Source: Saprospiraceae bacterium
GTDB lineage: Bacteria; Bacteroidota; Bacteroidia; Chitinophagales; Saprospiraceae
DNA length: 64,000 nucleotides
Direction of reading: 5' to 3'
NCBI GenBank assembly: GCA_016719855.1
Contig: JADJYH010000009.1
Coordinates: 166,865 to 230,864, forward strand
A program made the translations under genes and the position numbers. Shown here one piece after another: positions 19,301-33,534 of this stretch. Position 1 is the stretch's first letter. The number at the start of each line of letters is the position of its first letter. The notes under the pieces were generated by a model that saw only the letters and a program-made list of their open reading frames with translations, ran no database searches and was not told the DNA's origin.

Positions 19301-22300
19301 CCATCAACTGGTAACCTCCGGCAGGTACTCCGGTCAGCATGTTCGTCGTATTGGGAAGGCCATCCCATTCGTAGCTGAACGGCGGTAGGCCACCCGTCAC
19401 AGTCGCAGTCAAAGTCCCGTCCGAACCATTGCAGCTTGCATCCGTCGAGGTGAAAGTGGCTGCCATTGCTGGGAATTCGGCCACATCCACTATTCCAGAA
19501 ATCGTGCAACCGCTGCCATCCGTCACCACCAACGACCAGGTTCCGGCCTCATCGGCAAGTATCGCCTGGCCGCTGCTTGTGACTCCTGATGGGGCCGTCC
19601 AGGCATAGCCAAATTGGCCAGTGCCGCCAGTGGGCAATGCGACCAATTCGACATTGCTTCCCGGACAGAAAGTCGCTGAAATTGGGTCAAGGCTCAAACC
19701 GAGCGGCGGGTTCAACGCAACCGCGATGGAAGCAGTTTTGACACAGCCCCCCGCACTGGTCACCGTCACTTCGTAAACGCCCTCGCCAGCCGCCGTCAGC
19801 AGCGGGATGACCGGATTCTGTTCGGTCGAAACGAACCCATTCGGTCCCGTCCAACTCCAAGCCACACCGTGGCCGCCGCTTTCCGTCAATTGCAGATCAT
19901 CGCCGTCGCAAACGGGGCTGTTGCTCCCCAGCGTGACTGTTGGCCCGACTACCTCGATGGCCTGCGTGTCAATGGCTTCGCAACCATTCCCATCGGTAAA
20001 ACTGTATGTCAAAACATGCACCCCAGCGCCCGCCGCTATTGGGTCGAACTGGTTGCCTGATACGCCCGTCCCATTAAAAACGCCGCCCGTTGGCGAAGCC
20101 GTGAGCATGATGGGCGCACTGCCCGCACAGACATCGCTTGGGTCGTCGAACACGACCACTGGCAATGGCAACACGTTCAAAATCAAAACTGTCCGGCTGC
20201 TGCTGATGCAACCGTTGGCGGTGTTGCGGGCTTCCACGTAAAAAGTATCCGGTGCTATAGGCAGGTATTCGGTGTTGTTGGCGAGCAACAAATTGCCGCC
20301 CGTGGGCGCATCGTACCAGTCCGCCGTCTCGCCCGGGTTCACCGTGACGGAGAGGACATGGATGGGTTCTCCTTCGCAAATTTCCTCGTCACCGTTGCTC
20401 AGTGGCGCTGCCACAAATGGACAATTGCAATCGGGTGCCACTACGGTCTGCGACCAAACACAGTTGGTCGTCGTGTTGGTTGCCGTCAGCACCACGTTCT
20501 GTCCCGCTGGGATATTGGTGATGGTAAAACTGCCACCCCCGTTGTCCGTCAGCGTTCCCGCACTGGCGGTCAGCAGGTCCGCATCGGTCGTAAGTTCAAC
20601 GTGGTAGGTCAACAAGTCCACGGAGCAGGCCGTGAGGACGATGGAAATGACGGGCGTTGTGGCCACCGTTACCACCACCCCGTCGGTCGAGGTGCAACCA
20701 GCCCCGTTCGTCACCGTCACCATGTATGTCGTGGTGGCCAACGGGCTGGCAATCGGGTTCACGATATTGGCATCGTTCAGCCCTGTCGCCGGGGCCCAGG
20801 CAAAGGCCAAACCGCCCATGCCGGTGCTGCTGCTGGCATCCAACTGGACGCCCACGCCGCCACAGGTCGTTGCGTCCGCACCCGCATTTGCCGTAGGCGA
20901 CGGACTGCTGGTCAACGTGACAAGTGTCCGCACGGTGCTTGTGCAGTTGTTGCTGGTGTTCAATGTTTCCACATAAAAACTGCCAATCCCAGTTGGTGTG
21001 TAGCTCGTGACACCCGAGGCGAGTAGGTTGCCGCCCGTCGGCGCATCGTACCAGTTGGCGGTCTCGCCGGGGCCAACTGTCACGGTTAGCGTTGGGAAAG
21101 GTGCGCCAGCGCAAACGACCTGGTCGCCGCCGCTCACGGGCGGGTTCACCGTTGGACAGTTGCAGTTCGGGGAGCTGATGCCTTGCGTTTTCGTGCAGCC
21201 CGTGCCGGACAGCGTGACGGTCACGACGATGTTCTGCCCAGTGGGCACGTCGCTGATGTTGAACATGCCCGCACCTGCGCTCGTCACTGTTCCCAGCGTC
21301 GCCGTCACGGTGTTGGCATTGGTGGTTATCAAAACATGGTACGTGGTCAGGCCGGGGTCGCAGGTTGTGTTGTTCACAGTCAGCGTCGGCAGCGGGTTCA
21401 CCGTTACCAGCACCTGGTCGGTGCCGCTGCAACCACTGGCATCCGTCACGGTCACGGTGTAGGTGGTGGAGGCCGTTGGGCTGGCCACCGGGTTGGCGAT
21501 GGTCGGGTCGCTCAGGCTGCTGGCGGGGCTCCACGAATAGGTGAACGGCACCGTCCCGTTGCCGCTGCTGGCAGCCAGTTGGGCGCTGCCGCCCACACAG
21601 GTGGCTGTGTTCGGGCCTGCGTTTGCCAACAACATCGGATTGACGGTCAAGGTCACGGCCGTGCGGGTGTCGCTCACGCAATTGCTGACCGTGCTGTGCG
21701 CCTCCGCATAAAAAGTGCCCGCACCCGTTGGGGTGTAGCTGGTGCTGTTCGCCAGCAGCAGGACGCCGCCGACCGGAGCACTCCACCAGTAGGCCGTCTC
21801 GTCCACTCCGACCGTGACTGTCAGCGCAGGGATGGGCGTCCCAGCGCAAATGACCTGGTTGCCGTTGCTGACGGGCGCTGGCAGCGGCGTGCAATCGCAG
21901 AACGGCGCTGCCACGTCTTCAGAAACCTGGCATCCCGTCGGCGGGTCAGTTGCCGTGATGGTTACGTTTGGCCCATTGGGTATATCGGTCACGGTAAAAT
22001 TGCCGCCGCCGTAGTTGTTCACGTTGCCCGCACTCGCTGACACCGTGATGGCGTTGGAGGTCAGAAAAACATTGTAGGTGAACAGGTTGAGGGCGCAGAT
22101 GGTAGAGTCTATCGCCAACGTCGGCAGCGGGTTCACCGTCACGGTGACCGCATCGGTTTGCGTGCAGCCGTTGCCATCCGTGACTTGCACCGTGTAGGTC
22201 GTCGTGGCGGTCGGGCTGGCGACTGGGTTGGGTATGTTCGTGGCGCTCAGTCCAGTGGCTGGACTCCAGGCAAACGACAGGGCGCCGCTACCGCTGCTGG

Positions 22301-25300
22301 TGCTGGCGTCCAAGGTCGTGCTTTCGCCAAGGCAAATGGCCACGTCGGCCCCGGCATCGGCAACGGGGAGCGGATTGACGAGCACCGTAACTTGGTCGGT
22401 CGAGCTGCAACCATTGCCGTCCGTCACGGTCACCGTGTAGGTGGTTGTGGCGATTGGATTTGCGATTGGGTTTGGAATGTTCGTGGCGCTCAAGCCCGTT
22501 GGCGGACTCCAGGCATAGCCCAGTGTCCCATTCCCGCTGCTGCCGCTGGCGTTCAGTTGGGTGCTGCTGCCAATGCAGATTTCGGCGAACGCTCCCGCAT
22601 CGGCGATGGGCAGCATGTTTATCGTTACCACGACTTGGTCGGATGCCGTACAGCCGTTGCCATTTGTCACCACCACCGTGTAGGTGGTCGTGGCTGCGGG
22701 GCTGGCGATGGGGTTCGGGATGTTGGTGGCGCTCAATCCGGTGGCGGGGCTCCAGGCATAACTGTTCGGGCCGTTGCTGCTGGCGCTCAGTTGGGTGCTG
22801 TTGCCAAAGCAGATGGACACGTCCGCCCCCGCATTTGCCGTGGGCAAGGGGTTGACAGTGACTGTCACCGCATCGGTGTCCGTGCAGCCGTTCTCGTCCG
22901 TCACCAACACCGTGTAGGTTCGGGTGGTGGTGGGGCTGGCCACTGGGTTGGCGATGTTCGGGTTGCTCAAGGCGATGATGGGCGTCCAGGAATAGCTCAA
23001 GATGCCCGTGCCGGAGCTGCCTCCAGCGTTCAGCATCGTGCTATTCCCAACACAGATTGCGACGTCCGCCCCTGCATTTGCCGAAGGCAAAGGATTGATG
23101 GTCAGCGTAACAGCAGTGCGGATGCTACTCACGCAGCCGCTGAACGTCACACGGGTCTCCACGTAAAAAGTGCCGGCCACCGTGGGCGTGTAGATGGTGT
23201 CGCCCATGAGCAGCAGGTTGCCGCCCGTGGGCGCATCGTACCAGTCGGCGGTCTCGTTCAGCCCGACGCTGACCTCCAGCGTCGGAATCGCATCGCCTGT
23301 GCAGATGGCGGCATCTCCTTGGCTCACTGGCGCATCCACGGCCGGGCAACTGCAATCCGGTGCGTTCACGTTCTGCACCCTGAAACAGCCCGTCGCCGTG
23401 TTCGTCACGGTGATTACCACGTTTTGCCCATCGGGGATGTTGATGACGGCCCATAAGCCGTTCCCGTAGTTAATCACGTTGCCAAAATTGGCGGCCACGT
23501 TGTCCGCTGAGGTCGTCAAGTTGGCCCGGTAGGTCAGCAAGTCGAGGGCACAGGCGACGCTCGTGACGGTGAGGGTCGGCAGTGGGTTCACGTTCACCGT
23601 CACCTGGTCGGTGGCCGAGCAGCCGTTGACGTCTGTTACCTGCACCGTGTAGGTGGTCGTGACCAGCGGACTGGCCACTGGATTCACAATGTTCGGGTTG
23701 CTCAATCCCGTGGCGGGAGTCCAAAGAAAGGTGAGCGGAACATTGCCGCTGCTACCGCCCGCATTGAGTTGGGTGCTGTTGCTGGCGCAAATGGTCACGT
23801 CCGCTCCGGCATTGGGAACCGGCAGCGGGTTTATCGTCAGCACCACTGCCGTGCGTGTGAAGCTCAGGCAGTTGTTGATGACATTGTGAGCTTCGGCGTA
23901 GTAGGTGCCTGCGGCAACGGGCGTGTAGCTCGTGCTTCCCGCCAGCAACAGGTTGCCACCCGTGGGCGCATCGTACCAGTCGGCGGTCTCGTCGGTGCCG
24001 ACCGTGACGGTCAGCGTTGGAATCGGGCTGCTGGCGCAAATGGTCTGGTCGCCGCCGCTGACGGGGATGCTCACCGCTGGGCAGGGGCAGGTCGGGGAAA
24101 CGACGATTTCCGTCCGCTGACAGCCCGTCGCCGTGATGGTCGAGGTGATGGTCACGTCGCTCCCGGTCGGCACACCGCCGACGGTGTAGTTGCCGCCGCC
24201 GTTGTTCGTCACCGTGCCGAGCGTGGCCGTCACGGTATTTCCATTTGTAAACAACAAGACGCTGTAAGTCAATAAGTTAGGCGCACAAATCGTGTCGTTC
24301 ACGGTCAGTGTCGGCAGTGGGTTCACCGTCACGACAACCGGGTCGGCGTGGGTGCAGCCGTTGCCGTCTGTTACCAAAACTGTGTAGGTGGTGGTGGCCG
24401 TTGGGTTGGCTACAGGGTTTGCGATGTTCGGGTTGCTCAACCCGGAAGAGGGGTTCCACTGGAAGCTGAGTGGGGCATTCCCGCTGCTACCACTGGCATC
24501 CAGCATGGTGCTGAAACCGGAACAAATGGCCACGTCCGCCCCTGCATTTGCCGAAGGCACCAGATTGATGGTCAGCGTGACGGCCATGCGGACGGCGCTG
24601 GTACACTGGTTGATGGTGTTGCGGGCCTCGGCGTAGTAAGTGCCAGCGGCTGTCGGCACATAGCTGGTGTTTCCCGAAAGTAGCGGGCTACCCCCCGTGG
24701 GCGCTGCGTACCAATCGGCGGTCTCGTCCATGTTGACCGTCACGGTCAATGCAGGTATCGGGTTGTTGGAGCAAATGGTCTGGTCGCCACCGCTCAGGGG
24801 CACGGCCACGAACGGGCAAGGGCAACTCGGTGAAACCACCAATTGCGAAGCGGGACAACCCGTGGCCGTGATGGTGGCCGTGACGCTCACATCTTGCCCG
24901 GTGGGCACGCCGCTGACCGTGAAATTGCCGCCGCCGTTGTTGGTCACCGTGCCCAAAGTGGCGGTCACGGTATTGCCGTTTGTCGTAATCAAAACGCTGT
25001 AAGTCAACAAGTTGGGAGCGCAGACCGTGTCGAGCACGGTGATGGTCGGCAAGGGGTTCACTGTTACCATCACGTCATCGGTATCGGTGCAACCGTTGTC
25101 GTCCGTCACCAAAACCGTGTAGGTGGTGGTGGCCGTTGGGTTGGCCGCCGGGTTGACGATGTTCGGGTTGCTCACGCCTGTGGTGGGACTCCACAGATAG
25201 GTCAATGTGCCGCTGCCGGTGCTTCCGCTGGCGTCCAGCATCGTGCTGTTGCCGATGCAAATGGCAACGTTAGGCCCGGCGTCGGCGGTAGGCAATGGGT

Positions 25301-28300
25301 TGATTATCAGAGCGACGGCTGTGCGGCTGCTGCTGAGGCAGTTGTTGATATTGTTGTGGGCCTCGGCGTAGTAGGTGCCTGCGGCAATGGGCGTGTAGCT
25401 GGTGTTTCCTGCAAGGAGCAAGTTGCCGCCCGTGGGGGCGTCGTACCAGTCGGCGGTTTCGTTCGTGTTTACCGCAACACTCAGGGCGGGGATGGTGGCT
25501 CCCACGCAAATGGACTGGTCGCCGTTGCTGATGGGCGGGTCCACGACGGGGCAAGGACAATCCGGGGCCATGACAAGCAGTATTTTCTCGCAACCCGTGG
25601 CCGTGAAGATGGCCGTGAGCATCACGTCATCGTTGACGTCCACGCCGCTGATGGTGAAAGTGCCGTTGCCGTTGTTGGTCACGGTGCCGTGGTCTGCCGA
25701 AAGGCTGTTGGCATTGGAATGGACGAACGCAGTGTAGCTCAACAGGTTGGGAGCGCAAACGGTGCTGTCCAGCAGCAGCGTCGGCTGTGGATTCACGTTC
25801 ACCACCACGGGGTCGGTATCGGTGCAGCCGTTGCCGTCCGTCACCAAGACCGTGTAGGTGGTGGTGGTCAGTGGGTTGGCCACGGGGTTCGGGATGTTGG
25901 GGTTGCTCAAGTTTGCCGCCGGGTTCCACAGGTAGCTCAAGGTGCCGTTCCCGGTGCTGCTGCCAGCATCCAGTTGGGTGTTTGCGCCAGCGCAAATCGT
26001 GACGTCCGCCCCGGCATTGGCCGAAGGCAAGCTGTTGACCGTCACGGTGACAGCGTCGTTTGCCGTACAGCCGTTGCCATCCGTCACCAACACCGTGTAG
26101 GTGGTGGTGGCCGTTGGGCTGGCCACGGGGTTTACGATGTTTGGGTTGCTCAGTCCTGCGGTTGGGCTCCAGAGATAAGTGAGCGGGGCATTTCCGCTGC
26201 TTCCACTGGCGCTCAATATGGTGCTGCTGCCCTGGCATATTGTTGCGTCGGTTCCGGCATTGGCCGTCGGCAGTGGGTTAATGGTCAGCGTTACTGCCGT
26301 GCGGCTGCTGCTGATGCAACTGTTGACGGTGTTGCGGGCCTCGGCGTAATAAGTTCCAGCGGAGGTTGGCGTGTAGCTGGTGCTGCCGGACAGGAGCAGG
26401 TTTCCGCCCGTAGGGGCATCGTACCAGTCGGCGGTTTCGTTGGCATCAACGGTAACCGTCAGGGTTGGGATGGTTTCGCCTGTGCAGATGGACTGGTTGC
26501 CGCCGCTGACTGGGGCGCTCACGGCCGGATGTTCGGTAACTGTGACTTGGTCGCTTTCCAAACAGCCGCCCGTGCCCGTCACCGTCACCGAATACACACC
26601 GCTGCCGGTGACCGTGATGGTTTGGGTCGAAGCGCCGGTGCTCCAATCGTAGTCCGTGAAGCCCGCCCCGGCATCCAGGACGCTGCTTTCGCCATCGCAG
26701 AAAGTCAAGATGCCTGTGATGTTGACGTTCAGGGACGGCGGTTGGGTAATGGTAGTGCTGGTGGTGGCGGTGCAACCGTGGTCGTCCGTTACGGTGATAT
26801 TGTAGGTGCCAGCAAACAAATCAGGGATGTTGTTGCCAGTACCGCTGCCTGTTGTTGGGCCATTTTCCCAATTGTAGGAATACGGCATCGTGCCGCCAGT
26901 CGTTGTCAGTGCAATGCTGCCATCGTCGTAGCCGTAGCAACTGGCGTTGGTGGCCGTGCTGCTGGTGGTCAGAAGGGCAGGTTCCGTGATGGTGTACAAA
27001 GCAGTGACCTGACAGTTGTTGCCGTCCGTAACGGTGACGGAATAAGGGCCGGGCGCCAAGTTGGTCACCGGATTCGAATTTGATTGGTTTGACCAATTAT
27101 AGCTAAAGGTAGAAGTGCCGCCAGTCGGGCTGAGCGTGATGCTGCCGTCGTTAGCGCCGTTGCAGCTTATGTTTACTTGGACGGCATTGAGCAGTATGGG
27201 GTCTGGTTCGGTGATGGTATATGTTTCGATGGCTTCTGCACCATTGGCATCCGTCAATGTCAGCGTATAGTTGCCGGGGGCAAGGTTGTTGATTTCACCA
27301 TCCGTATCGCCATTTGACCATAAGAAATTGTATGGTGAAACCCCTCCTTCGCCATAGACCAGGATATAGCCATCATTGGCGCCGTTGCAGGAGATGTTCG
27401 ACAAATCTTCCAGCAATATTTCCAATAAAGCAGGTTCATCCACAAAAAAGGAGGCTGTGCTTTCACAACCATTGTCATCGGTCACGGTGACCATATATGT
27501 CCCGCTAATAAGGCCGCTAATATCTGGTGTGGTCGCATTGTTTGACCATAAATAAGTATAAGGGCTTGTGCCACCGGACACCGTCAGGTCTATGGCCCCG
27601 TCGTCGTCGCCGTGGATGCTCACGTCCGTGACCACGCCGGATGTTGCAATGGCTGTCGGGCTTGTCAATGCTATCGTCAATACTGGCTGGCACCGTATTG
27701 CAGCCATTGGCGTCAGAGATGGATATGGAATAATCACCCGTCAGTGAAAGATTGCTAATAAACTGCGTGGTGGCTTGCGTATTATTCGGAAAAGTCCATA
27801 AATAAGTATAGGGTGGCGTACCGCCTGATGGGTTGGCGTTTATCTGCCCATCGGTGTCCCCGAAACATTCCAAAGGCATTGTAATTATTGGGTTTCCAGT
27901 TAATTGGGTTGGCGCTGTAATATTGAAGTTTAAGATTGGGCCAGTGCAATTATTTGCGTCCATAATCGTGACGGCATAAGCACCCGTCGCTAAATTAGTT
28001 ATGTCTTCACTGGTAGCAGTAAACCCACCAGGGCCTGTCCAGGAGAATGTATAAGCTGGGTTTCCGCCAGCGACCATTAGGTTGATGCTGCCATTTGAAC
28101 CACCTGCACAGGATACATTTTGAACGGTGGAAGTAGCCGTAATCATGGCGGGTTCCGTGACTTCAAAAGTCGCTGTTTTCGTGCAATTGCTGGCATCGGT
28201 GACGGTCACGCTGTACGATTGCGTGGGGCCGTCGAGGTTTTCGATAAAACTGGCCGTGCTGCTGCCGCCCGCCCATTGCCAAATATAGGTAAAGCCGCCG

Positions 28301-31300
28301 GTGCCGCCTATTACGTTTAAGTAAATGCTGCCATCATTTTCTCCATTGCAAGAAATATTGGTGATGGTTTCATTCAAAACAATTTCATCCGGTTCTGTGA
28401 TGGTGTATTGGTCGCCTGCATAACAACCATTGGCATCCATCAGCGTGAGCGAATAATAAGAACCGGGGGCTAACCCACTGATGACTGATGTTGGGGGAAG
28501 GTCATTGTCATCCGGGTCTAACCACGAATAAGTATAGCCGCCCCATCCGCCCGTCGCTGCGATGGAAATGGAGCCATTGTTGGCACCAAAACAAGTGACG
28601 TTAGTGACGGTTGCCGTAAAGCTCAGTGGCGTACTCGGCCCGGAAATGGTAAGCGTAGCTGGTACGTGCGTACAACCATTGGCATCGGTAATGGTCAAAT
28701 CATAGCTGCCTATTTCCAGTGAATAGATAACCTGGTCGGTGGAAGTATATCCATTTGGCCCTGTCCAATCAAATTCAAAGGCGCTGTGCCGCCCGTTGGG
28801 TCGGAAATGACAATATAACCATCGGAGCTCCCGAAGCAACTTATATTGTGCGGTGTAACAACCGCTGCCAATGGGGCTGGTTCGGGGACAGTCATATTGG
28901 TGGAATACGTGCAATTATTGGCATCCGTCACCGTGACATTATAGTTGCCACCATCCAAACTGACGAGGTCTTCCGTCGTTGCGGTAAAGCCGCCAGGCCC
29001 TGTCCATGAGAAACCGTATGGGGCGGTGCCACCTTCAATTGTCCAGGCGATAGCCCCGTCGCCATCGCCGTTGCAGGTTACGGAGGTGATGGTCGGAGGC
29101 GTGAACGGAGGCTGCCCCACTGGGTCTGGTTCAAGCACGACGATACTGTTGGTTGTGGTACATAAATTGGCATCGGTGACGGTGACGCTGTATGTGCCGC
29201 CGGACAGCATATTTAAATCTTGGGTAGTGGCCCCATTTGACCATAGATAGGAGTATGGGTCGGTACCGCCGCTTACTACTAAATCAATAAGGCCATTGCC
29301 GTCCCCGTGGCAGAGGACGTTCGTGACATTGCTGCTGGTCTCCAAGGCAGCGCTCGGCCCTACCAGCGTAACGCTCAATGTTTTGGAACAATCAAAGAAC
29401 TGGGTATCGGTACAGCCATTGGATGCATTTGAAACGGTGACCGTATAGGTGCCGGCTTCCAAGCCAGTTAGGTCTTCCGTGGTAGCGCCGTTCGACCATA
29501 TTATACCTGGGCAACCATTCGGCGTAGAAATCGTCAAGTCAATGGAACCAAGGCCTTCCCCGAAACAGATGGGTTGTGTATGGGTTTCTGTCAAGATAAT
29601 ATTGACAAAATTCATCCCCATATTATCCGTTGCCGTACAGCTATTAGCATCCGTCAGTGTCACCGTATAGACGGTGGTTGCATTGGGCACCGATACTGTT
29701 TGTGTGGAGGCCCCACCATAATTCCAATTATAATCATAAGGTGCAGTGCCACCAGTTGGGTTTGCTGTCAAGTCGGTCGTGCCGACTTCGCATACCGTTG
29801 AATAAGGCGGGGTAATTTCCACTGTTGGCGTTGGATTAACTATAACCGTTACCGTGTCGAAAGCATTGCAATAATTCAAATAAACGGCAATCGTGACGGC
29901 ATGGGGTCCCGGCGAATAATTGTTTGCGATAAAATTAAAGGAACTCATAGGTATTTGCGGGTTTCCTTGTGGAATGCCATCCACCTTCCAATCCCCAGGA
30001 TATGCAGCCGTAAATGTATGGGAAGCCCCCTGGCAAAGGGCTAAGTTTGGCCCTATATCAACGATTAATGTATCCTCATGCACGATGGTGACGATGGCCC
30101 TGTCATAGCAACCCAAAGAGTCATAGGCAATAAACTCCAAGGTCTGGTTTGGGGTGCCTTCCACGCCTGTGATGCTGTAATGGTCTTCGTTTAGCCCAAG
30201 GGTGTCACCGTCCAGTATCCACTCATAAGCAGATGCTGGGCCGCCAGTGTTGGCAGGTGTTAAGGCATAAGTGATGCCGTCGCAAAGATGCGTCTCCGGG
30301 CTTTGGTAAAAAAATACATAAGGCGCATTCGTGCAGGGAAATGCCGTCCACCAATTGGTGATATCCGCCACATCGTTTTGCACCAAGGTATTGGCGGAGG
30401 TATTTAAAATTGACGATTGGGCAGTCCAGGTGCCACCACTGCCATCCGATTTGAAGATGGTCAGATTGGCTTCGCTGCCCGATACTTCACCGTCCAAATA
30501 ACGAAAGGTAAAATCCATTTCCGAAGGAATAGGCGTATCAGGATTGGATTCTATGGTGTAAGTCCTGTTTATTGAGCCCATATACAATGGGTTCATTGGG
30601 TCACCGGTATCAATGACGATGGAGTTGGTATTATGCACCCTTTTGATGGTGATTTGGGAGCGCCAAAATGATTTTCCGGGTCATAAATTTCAGCGCCCAT
30701 ATTGCCTAAATTAACTGGTCCATTCGCAAAGGGATTTCCAGGGCTGGCAATTTCCTGGTTCTCAACCACCACGGCGGCGTTGTAACTGTCGCCGTATATC
30801 CGGTTGTTTTCCGTTTCATTCAATATGCTGGGGAAAGAATCCAAATTGCTGGCCGCCAAATGTATGGGAGCATTACTGGTGTTCAACAAAGTAAGATAGA
30901 CTTTGCTGGCTTGTAAGTTTAGGTCGCCAGTAGCAAGCTCTATGTTTTTTCGGATGGATATATCGTCAAACAAAGTAACTTTCCCAGCACTGCTGGATTT
31001 GGTTATCTGCAATTTATTGAAGTTGTTTTTGGTAGCGTTTCCTCCGTCTATTAATTGGTCGTCGGCGCCTTCGAAAATGAACTGGCTGATATCGTTATTT
31101 GGGAATAACCTGCTGCTTGTGGTGTTGTTGTAAAGGTGCCCGGTCAAGTGAATATCGGCGCTCAGTCCTGTACCTGCCTGACTGCGGATTTGCCCATTGT
31201 TTTCCACTTTGATGGCCCCATCTACATGGACCATTGGGTTGCCAAAAAGGTTGGGGTACCGCCCGTGCCATTGATGTACCAAATCACATTGCTGGGGTTG

Positions 31301-31998
31301 CCGCCCATCATTGATTTCATGGGATTTATTTCCGTGCTGACGGTCAGGGTGGCAGGGTCGGAAACAAGCGTCACCACTTCACATGCCTTTCCAGAAACGA
31401 TGCAGCGGAATTGATAGCCGTCCATCTTTTTTACCAATTTTGATATGCTCAAAATCGAGGTCTTGCAGCCCGTGTAAGTGCTGTCATCCACCATATTTGC
31501 GAAGCCAGCGCCCGTGTTCACTTGCCATTGAAATTTCAGGCCAGCGCCAGACGCATATACCTCGAAGCTATGGTAATCGCCCACATAACCCGTCCCGTTG
31601 GCAGGGTGGAAATTGATGAGGGCATTCTTGAGTTCAGTCACCGCAGGCTCGGAATAAAGCTCCCCTGCTCCATGGCTGATTTTGCAGCGGTACAGGTACT
31701 GGTTCATGGACTTGGACAGGCTGGCGATGTGCAACTGGGCAGTCTGAGCGCCGCTGTAACCCTGTGCATTCGTCAGGTCTTCGAAATACCCTGTTCTTTT
31801 GAACACCTGCCACTGGTAGCTGAGACCACTCCCGCTGGCCTGCACTTTCAGGCTGGAACCCTCACCTGCGCAAACGGGTGTAAAAACTGGCTGTTGCTGG
31901 ATTTCGATGCCGAGGCCATTGGACTGGCAAAGCCCATTGAACCCAAGCAATGACAGGCATATAATTGCCAAACAGGATATGGTCGAATATTTCTTCAT
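16382..31998 (-). CDS. Giant SprB/Ig/PKD-repeat adhesin with T9SS type A sorting domain (about 5200 residues)
   Basis: The reconstructed gene spans 15.6 kb. Order from the N-terminus: signal peptide (MKKYSTISCLAIICLSLLG.., residues 1-24), two Ig-like domains (about 30-215), a beta-helix-like head, then SprB repeats with the pattern GGTxPYTYLWSNGATTxDL and GTYxVTVTDANGC. The central block (about 20.3-26.6 kb) has 8 Ig-like modules with ETADWYDAPTGG and 11 PKD-like modules with TTTYTVLVTDGNGC. More SprB repeats follow (16.9-19.5 kb), then a PKD domain (SWEWQFGDPDS) and a type A sorting domain (ILAYPNPTAGMVTLD, ending VHTVKIVVSDE). SprB itself is the mobile gliding adhesin of Flavobacterium, exported by T9SS. 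Frame breaks lie at about 16562, 27690, 28790, 30620 and 31255. It is the last gene of the five-gene operon. Confidence 0.9.
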
Positions 31999-32057
31999 AA
32001 TTGCTGATTGTGTCCGTGTCTGATTGTTGAGGCTTTTGGTTTTATTGGAATATTAAT

Positions 32058-33495
32058 TCAATCGAGCTTAATGCCTGATTTAGCAAGCGCAGTCTTGATG
32101 GCGTCAATTTCGACTTGCTGGGTTTCGATTTTTTTGGCTTGGATTTCGATAGTTTGATTCTGCTCTTGCATGGCTTTTGCTAAAAGCGGAATAACGCCAA
32201 TATAATTCACGCCTTTATACTCATATTCCAAAGATGTTTTATTACCTGCTTTATCAGGTCTGGCGGTTACCTCATTGGTAACCAAATCCGGCAATACTTT
32301 TCTAACTCATCGGCAATGAATCCCATTTGTTTTTCTTTTGGAAAATTCATACCTTCTGTTTCTTTGAAATGGTAGGAATATATTTTTAGGTTATTTACTT
32401 TGCTTAATGCCCCAGTAAGTATTTCAATATCCTCCTTGAAACGACGGTCAGATGGGCCACTTAAAGTTCCTGTATAATGTAGATTTCCAGCAAAATAACC
32501 TGCATAAGTGCTGCCATCGCCTAATATTGCAATATCACCTAAAGCATATACCCCGAGGTTCCCACCCTGGAAACGGCCGCCATTCCCATATCCCCCTGGC
32601 TGTACGCTATGTCCCCAAATAGCAAACAAATCACTTGGAGTCGCGCTTGTATTTAAAGCAACAATTAAATGGTGAGAGCTGATTGTTGGATTTCCTTGAA
32701 CAAATAGCTTATTGCCTCCAGGACTGCTAGTTCCAATACCCACATGTCCATCCCCCTTTATCCTCATCAATTCCGTTCCAGTACCATTCTTCCCACCTGC
32801 ATAAAAAACATGAGCATTGCCTGAGGGAACATCATAATTCAATTGGCCACCAGATACCCCAAAACCGAGATGAGTCGTTGAGTTTCCACCATCCCAAAGG
32901 GTAATTTTGCCTCGGCTGTGCTGGGAGAAATGGAAAGTTTAGTGAGTGGCGATGTTGTCCCCAAACCCACGTTGCCTTGTGTGCTTATGGACATCAAAGG
33001 ACTACTGTCATTCGTATAGAAATGTAAAGGGTGATTACTTTTTGTCCCGAACCATCCCCCACTCGCATCAATGTATGTCGCCAAATCTACGCCTGCAGCG
33101 GAATGAACAAGGCCATAACCGCCCGCATTCTGTACATGTAATGTATACAATGGATTAGAGATGCCAATACCCACATTGCCAGCTGAGTAGTATGCATTGT
33201 TTCCATTGAGGCTCCAAAGCCCCGTCGGCCTCCAGGAAGTTCCGTCAAAATAATTGACACGCCCCCCACCATAATACATCAATCCAGCCGCAGGGCTGGC
33301 GGGAGCGGTCGAAGGTCTTGGGATGAGCAGGCCCTTCGTGTTGGAATATACGTCCAAAATAGCCGAGGCATCCGGGGTGGTCGTGCCAACGCCCATGTTG
33401 TTGTTGCTCTGGGCATGGAGTGTGCCCATTGCGCAGCTAAAAAGTAGCAAGCCTGCGGTAAAAAGCTGGCTGGAGAAATTGAAAAAGTTTTTCAT
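32058..33495 (-). CDS. Tail-fibre-like surface protein with S74 intramolecular chaperone, two frameshifts
   Basis: The product of about 479 residues has a signal peptide (residues 1-29, ending LHAQ), then NNNMGVGTTTPDASAILDV and further VGIG-type turns (GNVGIGISNPLYTLHV, GNVGLGTTSP, GHVGIGTSSP) typical of trimeric beta-helical fibres. At the C-terminus is the peptidase S74/endosialidase chaperone domain: SDRRFKEDIEIL with the catalytic Ser and Lys, then KQMGFIADELEK and a heptad coiled coil (EQNQTIEIQAKKIETQQVEI). In phage tail fibres this domain guides trimer folding and cuts itself off before the Ser. Frame breaks are at about 32870 and 32290. The gene sits 59 bp upstream of the giant adhesin and 39 bp downstream of the FN3 gene. 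Confidence 0.86.
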
Positions 33496-33534
33496 GATAC
33501 TATTGAAATTTAATGATGGACGATTAATGGTTAA

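Noticed and set aside
20596..23456. Other long frames antisense or out of frame in the adhesin (20596-21894, 22158-23456)
   Set aside because: Same reason: they copy the module period of the real frame and have no signal peptide or recognisable domain.
24843..27083. Open frame of 746 codons on the plus strand
   Set aside because: It lies opposite the Ig/PKD module array of the adhesin and repeats with the same period, with the low-complexity Gly/Val/Arg/His make-up of an antisense frame of GC-rich repeats.
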